Positions 18,882 through 28,651 of a stretch of 64,000 nt of DNA are shown piece after piece. The DNA is from Paracoccus pantotrophus (GTDB taxonomy: Bacteria > Pseudomonadota > Alphaproteobacteria > Rhodobacterales > Rhodobacteraceae). The first letter of the stretch is position 1. Each line of letters opens with the position of its first letter. The stretch covers positions 1,558,501 through 1,622,500 of the forward strand of contig NZ_CP044426.1 of NCBI RefSeq assembly GCF_008824185.1. Reading direction: 5' to 3'. Position numbers and translations under genes: made by a program. The notes under the pieces were generated by a model. It was given only the letters and a program-made list of their open reading frames with translations, was not told where the DNA came from and made no database searches.

Positions 18882-19669
18882 GCGCGCAACTCCGGCGCCA
18901 GCGCGGCCAGGCGTTCAAGGATCGCCTTCAGCGTCACCCGCAGCGCCTCGGCCTTCTGCTCGTCATAGGCAAAGGGCGGGGCCTCGGTCGCCAGATGCGT
19001 CACCTGGGCCAGTTCCATCTGGATGGCGTGGACGCCCTGCCCCGGCTGGCCGTAATGCCGCGTCGTCCAGCCGCCCTTGAAGCGGCCGTTCAGCACATGG
19101 CTGCGACCGGTTGCGGCGCAAAGCTCGAAGGTGGCCGCCTCGATGCGCTGGTCGCAGGAGGCGCCGCTGTTGGTGCCGATGTTGAAATCCGGCAGCACGC
19201 CCGGAAACAGGAAGGGGATCACCGAGCGGATCGAGTGGCAGTCGTAAAGGATCGCCACGCCGTGACGCGCCTTGACCCGCGCGATCTCGGCCGCCAGCGC
19301 CGCGTGATAGGGGGCGTGGAAACCGGCCTTTCGGTCGGCGATCTCCTGGGCCGTGGGTTCCTCGGTCCAGATCGGTTCGCCGTCGAAATCGGTCAGCGGC
19401 ACAAGACCGGTGGTGTTCTGCCCGGGATAGAGGCTCGCATCGTCCGGCCCGCGATTGGCGTCGATGACATAGCGGTGGAAGGTGGCGCGCACCGTGGTCG
19501 CGCCGGGCAGAAGCCCGTCATAGAGCCGATGGATATGCCAGTCGGTATCGGCCAGCACCTGCCCGCGCGGATTCAGCCGGGCGCGGATCTCGTCGGGCAG
19601 CCATGTCCCGGTATGCGGCAGGCCCAGGATGACCGGGCTGTCGCCTTGCACGACTTCGACGGGGTTCAC
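18878..19669 (-). CDS. hutG: N-formylglutamate amidohydrolase (deformylase)
   Basis: This enzyme hydrolyses N-formyl-L-glutamate to glutamate and formate, the final step of the HutF-dependent five-step route. The 263-residue product has the family opening [32 protein letters not shown] and the YDCHSIRS metal-binding block. Translation is assigned to a GTG at 19669 that overlaps the hutH stop in GTGA. A longer in-frame reading into hutH is antisense-like low-complexity sequence with no family match. The 3' end overlaps the CoA-transferase gene by 4 bp, so hutH, hutG, the transferase and the dehydrogenase form a coupled chain. Confidence 0.93.
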   Translation of the reverse strand: MNPVEVVQGDSPVILGLPHTGTWLPDEIRARLNPRGQVLADTDWHIHRLYDGLLPGATTVRATFHRYVIDANRGPDDASLYPGQNTTGLVPLTDFDGEPIWTEEPTAQEIADRKAGFHAPYHAALAAEIARVKARHGVAILYDCHSIRSVIPFLFPGVLPDFNIGTNSGASCDQRIEAATFELCAATGRSHVLNGRFKGGWTTRHYGQPGQGVHAIQMELAQVTHLATEAPPFAYDEQKAEALRVTLKAILERLAALAPELRA

Positions 19670-21207
19670 GGCCGCACCTCGTCCAGCAGGCTGGCGGGGA
19701 TGGCGCCGACCAGCACGCCCTCGCGCACCAGGCGCGCCGATTCGGCCAGGTCGGGGGCCAGGTAGCGGTCCTGCTCCAGCGCCGGCACCGTCTGGCGCAG
19801 CGCGGCGATCACCGCCTGCAAGGGCGCCGAAGTCTCCAGCGGCGCGCGAAACTCGACGCCCGCGCTGGCGCAAAGCGCCTCGATGCCCAGGATCTGCGCA
19901 AGGTTCGCGTTCATGCGTTTCAGCCGCCGCGCGCCATGCGCGGCCATGGACACGTGATCCTCCTGGTTGGCCGAAGTCGGCGTCGAATCGGTGCTGCACG
20001 GCGTTGCCAGATGCTTGTTCTCGCTCATCAGCGCCGCCGAGGTCACTTCCGCGATCATCAGGCCCGAATTCAGCCCCGGATCGGGGGTCAGGAAGGGCGG
20101 CAGGTCATGGCTCAGCGCCGGATCGACCATCAGCGCGATGCGGCGCTGGGAAATGGCGCCGATCTCGGCGATGGCCAGCGCGATCTGGTCGGCGGCAAAG
20201 GCCACCGGCTCGGCATGGAAGTTGCCGCCCGAGACGATGCGGTCGGCGCCCACCAGCACCAGCGGGTTGTCGGTGGCGGCGTTCGATTCGATTTCCAGCG
20301 TGCGGGCAGCCTGCCACAGCAGGTCGATGCAGGCGCCCGTCACCTGCGGCTGGCAGCGGATGCAATAGGGATCCTGCACGCGCGTATCACCCTCGCGGTG
20401 GCTCTCGCGGATCTCGGAACCTTCCATCAGCGCGCGGATGGTCCGCGCCGCGACGATCTGGCCGCGATGGCCGCGCAGCGTGTGGATCTCGTCCAGGAAG
20501 GGCGCGGTCGAGCCCATGATCGCGTCGGTCGAAAGCGAGGACGTGACCAGCGCCGCGCGGGCCGAGGCGAAGGCCTCGAACAGCCCCGCCAAGGCGAAGG
20601 CGGTCGAGACCTGCGTGCCGTTGATCAGCGCCAGCCCCTCTTTCGCGGCCAGCACCACGGGCGCGAGGCCGGCGGCGGCCAACGCCTCGGCGGCGGGCAT
20701 CTCGCGGCCGTCATAGGTTGCGCGGCCCTCGCCCAGCATGGCGGCGGCCATATGCGCCAGCGGCGCCAGATCGCCCGAAGCGCCGACCGAACCCTGCGAC
20801 GGGATCACCGGCAGCACGCCGCGGGCCAGCATATCCTCGATCAACTGGATCACCTCGGGGCGTACGCCCGAGGCGCCGCGGCCCAGCGACAGAAGCTTCA
20901 GCACCATGATCAGGCGCACGGTTTCCGGCTCGACCGGCTCGCCCACGCCGCAGCAATGCGACAGGATCAGGTTCCTTTGCAGCGTCGCCGTATCCCGCGC
21001 CGCGATCTTGATCGAGGCGAGCTTGCCGAAGCCGGTATTCACGCCATAGACCGGCGCCTCGCCATTGGCGGCGGCCTCGATGCGCGCCGCCGATTCGGCG
21101 ATGCCGGGGCGGGCCGAGTCGGCCAGCCGCACGGCCAGCCCCTGGCGCCAGACCTGTTCAAGCTGCGCGAGCGTGGTTTCACCAGGAATAAGGATCAGTT
21201 CAGACAA
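19666..21207 (-). CDS. hutH: histidine ammonia-lyase
   Basis: HutH removes ammonia from L-histidine to give urocanate. The Ala-Ser-Gly triad that cyclises to the MIO electrophile is visible in [27 protein letters not shown] and the conserved NQEDHVSM block complete the fingerprint. A TTG at 21207 is preferred as start: GGAGG lies 5 bp upstream, the product then opens [12 protein letters not shown] and is 513 residues, the normal length. An ATG at 21231 would add eight residues but has no convincing ribosome site. The gene overlaps the hutI 3' end by 8 bp and the hutG start by 4 bp. Confidence 0.96.
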   Translation of the reverse strand: MSELILIPGETTLAQLEQVWRQGLAVRLADSARPGIAESAARIEAAANGEAPVYGVNTGFGKLASIKIAARDTATLQRNLILSHCCGVGEPVEPETVRLIMVLKLLSLGRGASGVRPEVIQLIEDMLARGVLPVIPSQGSVGASGDLAPLAHMAAAMLGEGRATYDGREMPAAEALAAAGLAPVVLAAKEGLALINGTQVSTAFALAGLFEAFASARAALVTSSLSTDAIMGSTAPFLDEIHTLRGHRGQIVAARTIRALMEGSEIRESHREGDTRVQDPYCIRCQPQVTGACIDLLWQAARTLEIESNAATDNPLVLVGADRIVSGGNFHAEPVAFAADQIALAIAEIGAISQRRIALMVDPALSHDLPPFLTPDPGLNSGLMIAEVTSAALMSENKHLATPCSTDSTPTSANQEDHVSMAAHGARRLKRMNANLAQILGIEALCASAGVEFRAPLETSAPLQAVIAALRQTVPALEQDRYLAPDLAESARLVREGVLVGAIPASLLDEVRP

Positions 21208-22402
21208 GTTCGCCTCCGACGATGCGGGCATGAAGGGGGTTGAAGCCGATGCGATAGGTCAGTTCGGCCGGATGGCTGATGTCCCAGACCGCCAGGTCGG
21301 CGCGCATGCCGGGTGCCAGCCGGCCGCGATCCGCAAGGCCCAGCGCGCGGGCGGCGTGGCGGGTGACGCCGGCCAGGCATTCCGAGGGCGTCATGCGAAA
21401 CAGCGTCGCGCCCATGTTCATGGTCAGGAGCAAAGAGGTCAGCGGCGAGGTGCCGGGATTGCAATCGGTGGCCAGCGCGATCGGCACGCCGGCCTGGCGC
21501 AGGGCGGCCATCGGCGGATATTGCGTCTCGCGCAGGGTATAGAAGGCACCGGGCAGCAGCACCGCCACGGTGCCATGGGCCGCCATGGCCTCGATGCCGT
21601 CCGGACCCAGATATTCCAGATGGTCCGCGGACAACGCGCCGTGCTGCGCCGCCATGGCCGCGCCGCCCAGGTCGGAAAGCTGCTCGGCATGCAGCTTGAC
21701 CGGCAGGCCCAGCCGCGCGGCATGGTCGAAGATGCCGGCCATTTCCTCGCGCGTGAACGCGATGCCCTCGCAGAACCCGTCCACCGCGTCGATCAGCCCC
21801 TCGGCATGGCCGCGCTGCATGCCGGCGATCACCACCTCGCGGATATAGCCCGCTCGGTCGTCCTTGTATTCCGGCGGCAGGGCATGGGCGGCCAGCCAGG
21901 TGGTGCGCACCGTCACCGGGCGGACCTGCCCGATGCGGCGGGCGACGCGCAGCATCTTCAGCTCGCTGTTGATATCGAGCCCATAGCCCGACTTGATCTC
22001 CAGCGTGGTCACGCCCTCGGCCAGCAGCGTATCGACGCGCGGCAGGGCGGATGCCAGCAGCGCCTCCTCATCCGCCGCGCGCGTGGCGCGGACGCTGGAC
22101 AGGATGCCGCCGCCGGCGCGCGCGATCTCCTCGTAAGAGGCGCCCTCCAGCCGCATCTCGAACTCGCGGGCGCGGTCGCCGCCAAAGACGATATGGGTGT
22201 GGCAGTCGATCAGCCCCGGCGTCACCAGCCGCCCGCCCAAGTCGCGGCGCGTCACATCGGCATAGCGCGCCGGCAGCTCTGATTCGGCGCCGATCCAGAT
22301 GATTCGCCCGGCCTCGATCACCAGCGCGCCCTGCTCGATCAGGCCGTAACTACCTGATTCTTCGCCTATCGTGACAAGCTTGGCGTGGTGGAGAAGCTGC
22401 AT
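21200..22402 (-). CDS. hutI: imidazolonepropionase
   Basis: HutI hydrolyses 4-imidazolone-5-propanoate to N-formimino-L-glutamate. The 400-residue product is an amidohydrolase-fold metalloenzyme with [23 protein letters not shown] near residue 70, [17 protein letters not shown], and the metal-binding KLHAEQLSD and [10 protein letters not shown] segments. It is the first gene of the leftward hut operon. Its start lies 32 bp from the nearer of the two candidate HutC operators, facing hutF on the other side. Confidence 0.96.
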   Translation of the reverse strand: MQLLHHAKLVTIGEESGSYGLIEQGALVIEAGRIIWIGAESELPARYADVTRRDLGGRLVTPGLIDCHTHIVFGGDRAREFEMRLEGASYEEIARAGGGILSSVRATRAADEEALLASALPRVDTLLAEGVTTLEIKSGYGLDINSELKMLRVARRIGQVRPVTVRTTWLAAHALPPEYKDDRAGYIREVVIAGMQRGHAEGLIDAVDGFCEGIAFTREEMAGIFDHAARLGLPVKLHAEQLSDLGGAAMAAQHGALSADHLEYLGPDGIEAMAAHGTVAVLLPGAFYTLRETQYPPMAALRQAGVPIALATDCNPGTSPLTSLLLTMNMGATLFRMTPSECLAGVTRHAARALGLADRGRLAPGMRADLAVWDISHPAELTYRIGFNPLHARIVGGELV

Positions 22403-22434
22403 CGGATCGCATCCCGGATTGATTTCTCGGTCGT

Positions 22435-22476
22435 TCTATGTCTAAACTTATTTCAACTCTATGTCTAAACTTATTT
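22435..22476. promoter_or_regulatory. tandem candidate HutC operators between hutI and hutF
   Basis: The 19-bp sequence TCTATGTCTAAACTTATTT occurs twice, at 22435-22453 and 22458-22476, with a 23-bp period. Each copy has the core GTCTAAAC (22440-22447 and 22463-22470), which fits the GTnTAnAC type recognised by HutC-subfamily GntR regulators. The block is markedly AT-rich against its surroundings and lies between the divergent hutI and hutF starts, so one regulator could control both arms. Confidence 0.7.
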
Positions 22477-22498
22477 TGGCACAAAGAAGGGCGACGGG

Positions 22499-23860
22499 AT
22501 GACGGTTATCTGGGCGGAGCGGGCCTTGCTGCCCGATGGATGGGCAGAAAATGTCCGGGTGACGGTCGATCGGGGCCGAATCGCCGCGGTGGAAAAGGAC
22601 ACGGCGCCGCAGGGCCATCGCGCGGGCCTGCTGCTGCCGGCGCTTGCGAACCTGCACAGCCACGCCTTCCAGCGCGCCATGGCCGGGCTTTCCGAGGCGA
22701 AAGGCCCCGAGCCGCGCGACACCTTCTGGACCTGGCGGCAGATCATGTATCGCTTCCTCGACCACCTGACGCCCGAGGATGTCGAGGCGATCGCCGCACT
22801 GGTGCAGATGGAGATGCTGGAGGCCGGCTATGCCACCAATGTCGAGTTCCATTACCTGCACCACCGCCCCGGGGCTGGGCATTACGACAATATCGCCGAG
22901 ATGGGCGAGCGCATCGCCGCCGCGGCCGGCCGCACCGGCATCGGCCTGACGCTTTTGCCCGTGCATTACCAATTCGGCGGCGTGGATCGCCGGCCGCTCG
23001 CCCCCGGCCAGAACCGCTTCGGCACCACGCCCGAGGAGTTCCAGCGCCTGCTGGAAGGCTGCGAGGCGGCGCTGCGGGCCCTGCCCCCGGACGCCGGCAT
23101 CGGCGTCGCCCCGCATTCGCTGCGCGCCGTCTCGCCCGAGGGGCTGGCGGCCTGCGTCGCACTGCGCCCCGGCCGGCCGCTGCACATGCACCTGGCCGAG
23201 CAGGTGCCCGAGATCGAGGAAATCAGCGCCGCCTATGGCCGCCGCCCGGTCGAATGGCTGCTGGAAAACCACAACCCCGACCGGCGCTGGACGCTGATCC
23301 ACCTGACCCACATGACCGAGGACGAAACCCGCCGCCTGGCCGCCACCGGCGCCGTCGCCGGGCTGTGCCCGATCACCGAATCGTCCTTGGGCGACGGCAT
23401 CTTCAACGGCACCATCTGGGCCGAGGCGGATGGTCGCATCGGCTTCGGCTCGGACAGCAACATCCGCATCTCGCTGGTGGAGGAGCTGCGGACGCTGGAA
23501 TACAGCCAGCGCCTGCGCGACCGCGGCCGGGCGATCCTGGCCGAGCCGGGGCGCTCGACCGGGCGGGTGATCTACGAGGCGGGGATGGACGGCGGCGCCA
23601 CGGCGGCGGGGCGCGAGACCGGGGCGATCCGGCCGGGGCTCTGGGCCGACCTGGTCGCGGTCGGGCTGGACAACCCGGTCATGGCCGGCCGCAAGGGCGA
23701 CCAGATGCTCGACAGCCTGGTCTTTGCCGGCCATGACGGGCTGGTCCGCGACACCTGGTCGGCGGGCCGCCATGTCGTGAACGATGGCCGGCATATGGAC
23801 CGCGACCGCATCATCGCCGATTATCTGGCGACCATCGCCCGGCTTCAGGAACGCATGTGA
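22499..23860 (+). CDS. hutF: formimidoylglutamate deiminase
   Basis: HutF converts N-formimino-L-glutamate to N-formyl-L-glutamate plus ammonia, committing the cell to the HutG deformylase branch. The 453-residue amidohydrolase carries LPALANLHSHAFQRAMAG with the first metal ligands, the long linker block FWTWRQIMYRFLDHLTPEDV, LHMHLAEQVPEIEE and the late aspartate in FGSDSNIRISLVEELR. AAGAAGG lies about 8 bp before the ATG. Its end overlaps hutC by 4 bp (23857-23860). It is read divergently from the remaining hut genes and shares the operator region with hutI. Confidence 0.95.
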   Translation: MTVIWAERALLPDGWAENVRVTVDRGRIAAVEKDTAPQGHRAGLLLPALANLHSHAFQRAMAGLSEAKGPEPRDTFWTWRQIMYRFLDHLTPEDVEAIAALVQMEMLEAGYATNVEFHYLHHRPGAGHYDNIAEMGERIAAAAGRTGIGLTLLPVHYQFGGVDRRPLAPGQNRFGTTPEEFQRLLEGCEAALRALPPDAGIGVAPHSLRAVSPEGLAACVALRPGRPLHMHLAEQVPEIEEISAAYGRRPVEWLLENHNPDRRWTLIHLTHMTEDETRRLAATGAVAGLCPITESSLGDGIFNGTIWAEADGRIGFGSDSNIRISLVEELRTLEYSQRLRDRGRAILAEPGRSTGRVIYEAGMDGGATAAGRETGAIRPGLWADLVAVGLDNPVMAGRKGDQMLDSLVFAGHDGLVRDTWSAGRHVVNDGRHMDRDRIIADYLATIARLQERM

Positions 23861-24558
23861 CCGAAAGACACTCCTCCAAGGCGCAAGCCATCACCAGCGA
23901 GGTGCGACGCCGCATCGTGGACCGCGAATGGCGGCAGGGCGACCGCATCCCGGACGAGGCCGAACTGGCCGTCGAGTTCGGCGTCGCCCGCGCCACGGTG
24001 AACAAGGCCCTGCAAATGCTGGCCGAAGAGGGGCTTTTGGACCGCAAGCGCCGGGCGGGCACGCATGTGACGGTGAACCCGGCCCGCAAGGCCACGCTGA
24101 CCATCCCCATCGTGCGCGAGCAGATCGAGCAGGCGGGGATGGAATACAGCCACCGCGTCGTCGCGCAGCGCCGCAGCCCGTTGCCGGCCGATGTCGCCGC
24201 CCGCATGGCCCTGCCCGAGGGGCGCGAGCTGATCCACCTGCGCACCGTGCATTACGGCGACGACAGGCCCTTCCAGGCCGAGGACCGCTGGATCAACCCC
24301 GCCGCCGCGCCGGGCGCCGAGACGGTGGATTTCCAGCGCATCACCGCGAACGAATGGCTGGTCAGGAACTTTCCCTGGCTGCATGCCGACATGGCATTCT
24401 CGGCCGAGAATGCCAGCGCCCGCGACGCGCGGCTGCTGGAGACGCGGCAGGGCACCGCGCTTCTGATCCTGCAACGCACCACCTTCAACGACCTGGGCGC
24501 CATCACCTCGGTCCGGGTGGCCTTTCATCCCGGCTATGCCATGATCGCAACGCACTAG
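23857..24558 (+). CDS. hutC: histidine utilisation repressor HutC (GntR family)
   Basis: The 233-residue regulator has an N-terminal winged helix (EVRRRIVDREWRQGDRIPDE, FGVARATVNKALQMLAEEG) and a C-terminal UTRA ligand domain, the arrangement of the HutC subfamily. HutC normally represses hut genes until urocanate binds. Context leaves little doubt: it overlaps hutF by 4 bp and lies beside all hut enzyme genes. The two GTCTAAAC elements upstream of hutF are its expected targets and would give autoregulation. No operator was seen downstream of it. Confidence 0.94.
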   Translation: MTERHSSKAQAITSEVRRRIVDREWRQGDRIPDEAELAVEFGVARATVNKALQMLAEEGLLDRKRRAGTHVTVNPARKATLTIPIVREQIEQAGMEYSHRVVAQRRSPLPADVAARMALPEGRELIHLRTVHYGDDRPFQAEDRWINPAAAPGAETVDFQRITANEWLVRNFPWLHADMAFSAENASARDARLLETRQGTALLILQRTTFNDLGAITSVRVAFHPGYAMIATH

Positions 24559-24627
24559 GCACCCGCGCCGGCTTCACTTTGCGCGGTCCTTCGCCTAATA
24601 GGCTGGCAATCCCAAAAAGGAAAAGCC

Positions 24628-25416
24628 ATGGCCAGCGCCAATCTCAACATCATGATCAAGGCCGCGCGCAAGGCGGGCCGCAGTCTCGTCAAGGACTTCC
24701 GCGAGGTCGAGAACCTGCAGGTCTCGGTCAAGGGCGCGGGCGATTTCGTCAGCCGCGCCGACCGCGAGGCCGAGCGCATCATCAAGGAAGAACTGCGCAC
24801 CGCGCGCCCGAATTACGGCTGGATCGGCGAGGAGACCGGCGAGGAAGCCGGCGAAGACCCGACTCGGCGCTGGATCGTCGATCCGCTGGACGGCACGACG
24901 AACTTCCTGCACGGGTTGCCGCATTGGGCGGTCAGCATCGCCTTGGAGCACAAGGGCGAGATCGTCGCCGCCGTGGTCTTCGACGCCGCCAAGGACGAGC
25001 TGTTCACCGCCGAGCGCGGCGACGGCGCCTTCCTGAACGACCGCCGCATCCGCGTCTCGGGCCGCCGGCAGATGATCGAATCGATCTTTGCCACCGGCGT
25101 GCCCTTTGCCGGGCGCGGCACCCTGCCCGCCACGCTGCGCGACCTCAGCCGGCTGATGCCGCTGACCGCGGGTGTCCGGCGCTGGGGCGCCGCCTCGCTG
25201 GACCTGGCCTATGTCGCGGCCGGCCGCTACGAGGGCTATTGGGAACGCGGCATCAAGTCCTGGGACGTGGCCGCCGGCATCCTGCTGGTGAAAGAGGCCG
25301 GCGGCTTCGTCGAATCGATCCGGCCCGAGCAGAGCCCGATCGAATCGGGCTCGATCGTCGCCGCCAACCCGCAGCTTTTCGACGAGTTCGCAGGATTGGT
25401 GCGTCAGCGCGACTGA
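24628..25416 (+). CDS. inositol monophosphatase family protein (SuhB-like)
   Basis: The 262-residue protein is a lithium-sensitive-type Mg-dependent phosphatase of the IMPase family. All three metal-binding motifs are present: EET (residues 68-70), DPLDGTTNF (85-93) and WDVAAG near residue 213. Family members dephosphorylate inositol monophosphate or related substrates, and E. coli SuhB also acts in rRNA transcription. AAAAAGGAAAAG provides a good ribosome site. The gene follows hutC by 69 bp in the same direction but has no functional link to it. Confidence 0.9.
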   Translation: MASANLNIMIKAARKAGRSLVKDFREVENLQVSVKGAGDFVSRADREAERIIKEELRTARPNYGWIGEETGEEAGEDPTRRWIVDPLDGTTNFLHGLPHWAVSIALEHKGEIVAAVVFDAAKDELFTAERGDGAFLNDRRIRVSGRRQMIESIFATGVPFAGRGTLPATLRDLSRLMPLTAGVRRWGAASLDLAYVAAGRYEGYWERGIKSWDVAAGILLVKEAGGFVESIRPEQSPIESGSIVAANPQLFDEFAGLVRQRD

Positions 25417-25478
25417 GCCCGGCTTGACCTTTGTCGCGCCCAAGGGCATGGGCGGATCTCAAGACTGGGATACGCGCC

Positions 25479-26441
25479 ATGCCCGAACACCACCCGACGG
25501 GGCCGTTGACGGCCCCGGCACCCCGCTCGCCTGCCGCGCCGGAGCCGCCGGGCGGGCCGCCGCGCACCGACAGGCAGGGCGCGGCGATCCTGATGATCTG
25601 CGCCTCGGCGCTGATCTTCGCGGCCCAGGACGGCGTCTCGCGCCACCTGGCCGCGGTCTATTCCCCCGTCTTCATCGTCATGCTGCGCTATTGGTTCTTC
25701 GCGGCATTCGTGGTCCTGCTTTGCGCCCGCGCGCCGGGCGGGCTGGGCCGGGCGATCCGCTCGGGCCGGCCCCTGACGCAGATCTTCCGCGGCGTGCTGC
25801 TGGTGGCCGAGGTCGTGCTGATGATCGAGGCCTTCGTGCGCATGGGGCTGATCAACACCCATGCGATCTTCATCTGCTACCCGCTGATGATCTCGGCGCT
25901 TTCGGGGCCGCTTCTGGGCGAAAAGGTGGGCTGGCGCCGCTGGGCCGCGGTCGCGGTGGGCTTTCTCGGCATCCTGATCGTGCTGAAGCCGGGCAGCGGC
26001 GTTTTCAGCGCCGATGCGATGCTGCCGCTGACGGGGGCGGCGATGTTCGCGGTCTACGGGCTGCTGACGCGCTTGGTCTCGCGCGAGGACAGCGCCGTGA
26101 CCAGCTTTTTCTGGACCGGCATCGCGGGCGCGGGCGCCGTCACCCTGATCGGCATCTGGCATTGGGAGCCGATGGCCAGCGAAGACATCCCCTGGCTGCT
26201 GGTGCTGTGCTTTTCAGGGGTGGCGGGGCATTTCCTGCTGATCAAGGCCTATGAGCTGGCCGAAGCCTCGGCGCTGCAGCCGTTTTCCTATACCCAGCTG
26301 GTCTGGGTCAGCATCTTCGGCGTGACGGTATTCGGCGAGACGCTGGCGCCGAATGTCGCCATCGGCGGGCTGATCGTCGTCGGCGCCGGCCTGTTCACCT
26401 GGTGGCGCTCGTATCAGCGCGAGCGGGCCGGGCGGCGCTGA
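25479..26441 (+). CDS. DMT-superfamily (EamA) transporter
   Basis: This 320-residue inner-membrane protein has about ten predicted helices in two EamA repeats, preceded by a Pro/Ala-rich cytoplasmic N-terminus of about 45 residues. Blocks such as GLINTHAIFICYPLMISALSGPLLGEKVGWRRW and SALQPFSYTQLVWVSIFGVTVFGE are characteristic. The family exports or imports metabolites; the substrate is unknown. The start at 25479 was chosen over a TTG at 25431. The gene runs 47 bp into the convergent lytic transglycosylase gene, an unusually long tail-to-tail overlap. Confidence 0.85.
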   Translation: MPEHHPTGPLTAPAPRSPAAPEPPGGPPRTDRQGAAILMICASALIFAAQDGVSRHLAAVYSPVFIVMLRYWFFAAFVVLLCARAPGGLGRAIRSGRPLTQIFRGVLLVAEVVLMIEAFVRMGLINTHAIFICYPLMISALSGPLLGEKVGWRRWAAVAVGFLGILIVLKPGSGVFSADAMLPLTGAAMFAVYGLLTRLVSREDSAVTSFFWTGIAGAGAVTLIGIWHWEPMASEDIPWLLVLCFSGVAGHFLLIKAYELAEASALQPFSYTQLVWVSIFGVTVFGETLAPNVAIGGLIVVGAGLFTWWRSYQRERAGRR

Positions 26442-28548
26442 GCGGAGCGGCGCTGGCCTCCTCGACCGGCGCCGGGCCCAGCACCTCGGCCAGCACCCCG
26501 CCGGCGGCATAGGCCACCAACCGCCGCACCGGCATCGGCGGCCGGGCCGAGGCCACCAGCCTGATGGGCGGCGGCGCGGGCGCCGGCTTCATGCCGCCCC
26601 CGGTCAGATCCCATGTCGGCAGCAGCGGCACCGGCGCGCCCTTGATGCGGGCGCGATAGATGGGCAGCGCCTCGGCCACGCGCATGACGTAGTTGCGCGT
26701 CTCGTCAAAGGGGATCATCTCGACCCAATCGACCGGGTCCACCTGCCCGCGCAGGTCGCCGAACTCGTCCAGCCAGCGGGCCGAGCGCCCTGGCCCGGCA
26801 TTGTAGCCCGCCGCCACCAGCGCGATCGACGGGCCGAAACGGTCGCGCAAGCCGGCCAGATAGGCCGCGCCCAGCCGGGCGTTATAGGCGGCGTCGCGGG
26901 TCAGCCGCGCCTGATCGAAGGGCTCGCCGACCTTGCGCGCCATGGAACGCGCGGTGTCGGGCATGACCTGCATCAACCCCAGCGCCCCGGCATGCGAGGA
27001 CACGGTATGGTTGAACTCGCTTTCCCGCCGGGCGATGGCCATGACCAGTTCGGGCGGCAGGCCCAGCTCGGCCTGCTCCAGCCCGGTCAGCGGGAAATAG
27101 GCGGCCGGATAGACCGCACCCTTGGCCGCGGCGGCCTTGGCCAGCCGCAGCGCGTGCCAGGGCAGCCGCATCTCCAGCATCATCCGCGCCATGCGGCCGA
27201 TATCCTCGGCCGCGGCGGTCTCGGCCAGGTGCAGGAAGAAGCGCGCGCCCTGGTCGGTCTCGCCCGCCGCCAGCAGCCAGGTGCCGGCCTGCCAGACCGG
27301 GCTGTCGCGCAGGGCGCTGCCGCGCCACTCGGGCAGGCTGGCCTCGCTGCGCCCGGCGATGGCCAGGCCGGGCTGCATCGGCAGGCCCAGCCTTTCGGCG
27401 GCAAGCTGGCCATACCAGGCGGATTGATATGCCGCGGCACGGGCATAGGCCGCATCGGCGCCGGCCTCGTCACCCCCGGCCTCCAGCGCCCGGCCCTGCC
27501 AGTAATGTGCGCGGGACAGGGAAATCGGGCTCGCCACCGCGCTTTCCAGCGTGCGGAAATGCTGAAGTGCCCGGTCCGGCGCGCCGCCGCGCAGCGCGGC
27601 ATAGCCCGCAAGCCATTCCAGGTCGGAAAAGGCATCGCTGCCCTGCGGCAGGAAATGCCCGGCAGCCAGCCTCTCGGCCAGGGCCCAGTCGCCCTGCCGC
27701 AGCGCCAGGCGCGCGTAATCGGCACGCTTGCCGGCCCAGGCCGCGGGATCGCGCAGCGCCTCGGCGCTGGTCGAGCGTTCCAGCATCAACGCGCGCGCGA
27801 GATCGGGCATCTTGGCCCAGACCCGCCAGCGGAAGCGGTCGAGCGCCAAGCCCGCATCATCCCGTTGCGCCTCGGGCAGGGCCAGGATCAGCGCATCCAC
27901 CCCGGCCTGCCCCGATTGCAACGCCAGCCGCGCGCGGCCCAGGGCCTGCGCGGGACCCGAGGCCATGGGCAGCACCACCTGCGCCGCCTGCCATTCGCCC
28001 AGGTCCAGAAGCCGCATCAGCCGCGCGTCGTGCAGCCCCGCCACCTCGGCGCCATGGGCGGCCAGAAAGGCATCGGCCTCAGGCTTGGTCAGCGCCTGCT
28101 CGGTCCAGAACCGCGCGATCTCGGCCTTCGCGGCCATGGGATCGGTTGCCTGCAAGGCCGCGATCAGCGCCGTGGCGCCGTTCAGCGTATCGGGCCGGCG
28201 GGTGCCGAACCATTGGATCACCTCGGCCGGGGCCAGGTCGGGGCGCAGCACCGCGTCGCCGCGCTTCCAGAACAGCGCCATGCCGGGCCAATCCGCATGG
28301 CGCCGGGCAAAGTCGCGATATTCCGGCCAGCTGCCCTGCCCGGCCCGCAGCCGCTGCCAGGCGACCAGGTCGCGGGCGATGGGCCCCGAGGCTTCGGCCT
28401 CGGCCGCAGCGGTGGTCCAGTCGCGCATCGCCGCCGCCGCCAGGGCGCGGGACAGGCGCCCGGCATCCTCGGCCCCGGCCGGCGGGGCAAGGCTCAGGGC
28501 AAGGGCCAATGCCGGCCCGAGGATCCTGTCACGGAAAGGATACATCAT
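26395..28548 (-). CDS. soluble lytic murein transglycosylase (Slt70-like)
   Basis: The 717-residue periplasmic enzyme cleaves the glycan strands of peptidoglycan. A signal peptide ([20 protein letters not shown], cut near AGA) is followed by a long alpha-superhelical region of TPR-like repeats (about residues 40-440). The C-terminal SLT domain has the catalytic glutamate in [23 protein letters not shown] and [10 protein letters not shown]. The last 80 residues are a Pro/Ala-rich tail not seen in the E. coli enzyme. Of the two adjacent ATG codons, the first (28548) has GGGG upstream. The 3' end overlaps the DMT transporter gene by 47 bp. It is divergent from dapA across 103 bp. Confidence 0.9.
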   Translation of the reverse strand: MMYPFRDRILGPALALALSLAPPAGAEDAGRLSRALAAAAMRDWTTAAAEAEASGPIARDLVAWQRLRAGQGSWPEYRDFARRHADWPGMALFWKRGDAVLRPDLAPAEVIQWFGTRRPDTLNGATALIAALQATDPMAAKAEIARFWTEQALTKPEADAFLAAHGAEVAGLHDARLMRLLDLGEWQAAQVVLPMASGPAQALGRARLALQSGQAGVDALILALPEAQRDDAGLALDRFRWRVWAKMPDLARALMLERSTSAEALRDPAAWAGKRADYARLALRQGDWALAERLAAGHFLPQGSDAFSDLEWLAGYAALRGGAPDRALQHFRTLESAVASPISLSRAHYWQGRALEAGGDEAGADAAYARAAAYQSAWYGQLAAERLGLPMQPGLAIAGRSEASLPEWRGSALRDSPVWQAGTWLLAAGETDQGARFFLHLAETAAAEDIGRMARMMLEMRLPWHALRLAKAAAAKGAVYPAAYFPLTGLEQAELGLPPELVMAIARRESEFNHTVSSHAGALGLMQVMPDTARSMARKVGEPFDQARLTRDAAYNARLGAAYLAGLRDRFGPSIALVAAGYNAGPGRSARWLDEFGDLRGQVDPVDWVEMIPFDETRNYVMRVAEALPIYRARIKGAPVPLLPTWDLTGGGMKPAPAPPPIRLVASARPPMPVRRLVAYAAGGVLAEVLGPAPVEEASAAPLSAARPARADTSATR

Positions 28549-28651
28549 GGCCCCATTTCTGCGAGGTTCCGCCGGGCGGCGCAACTCACATCCTTGGCAA
28601 TCCGCGCATCCGCATGTAAGCCGCCATCAGAGGCAAATTCAGGATACCCAC

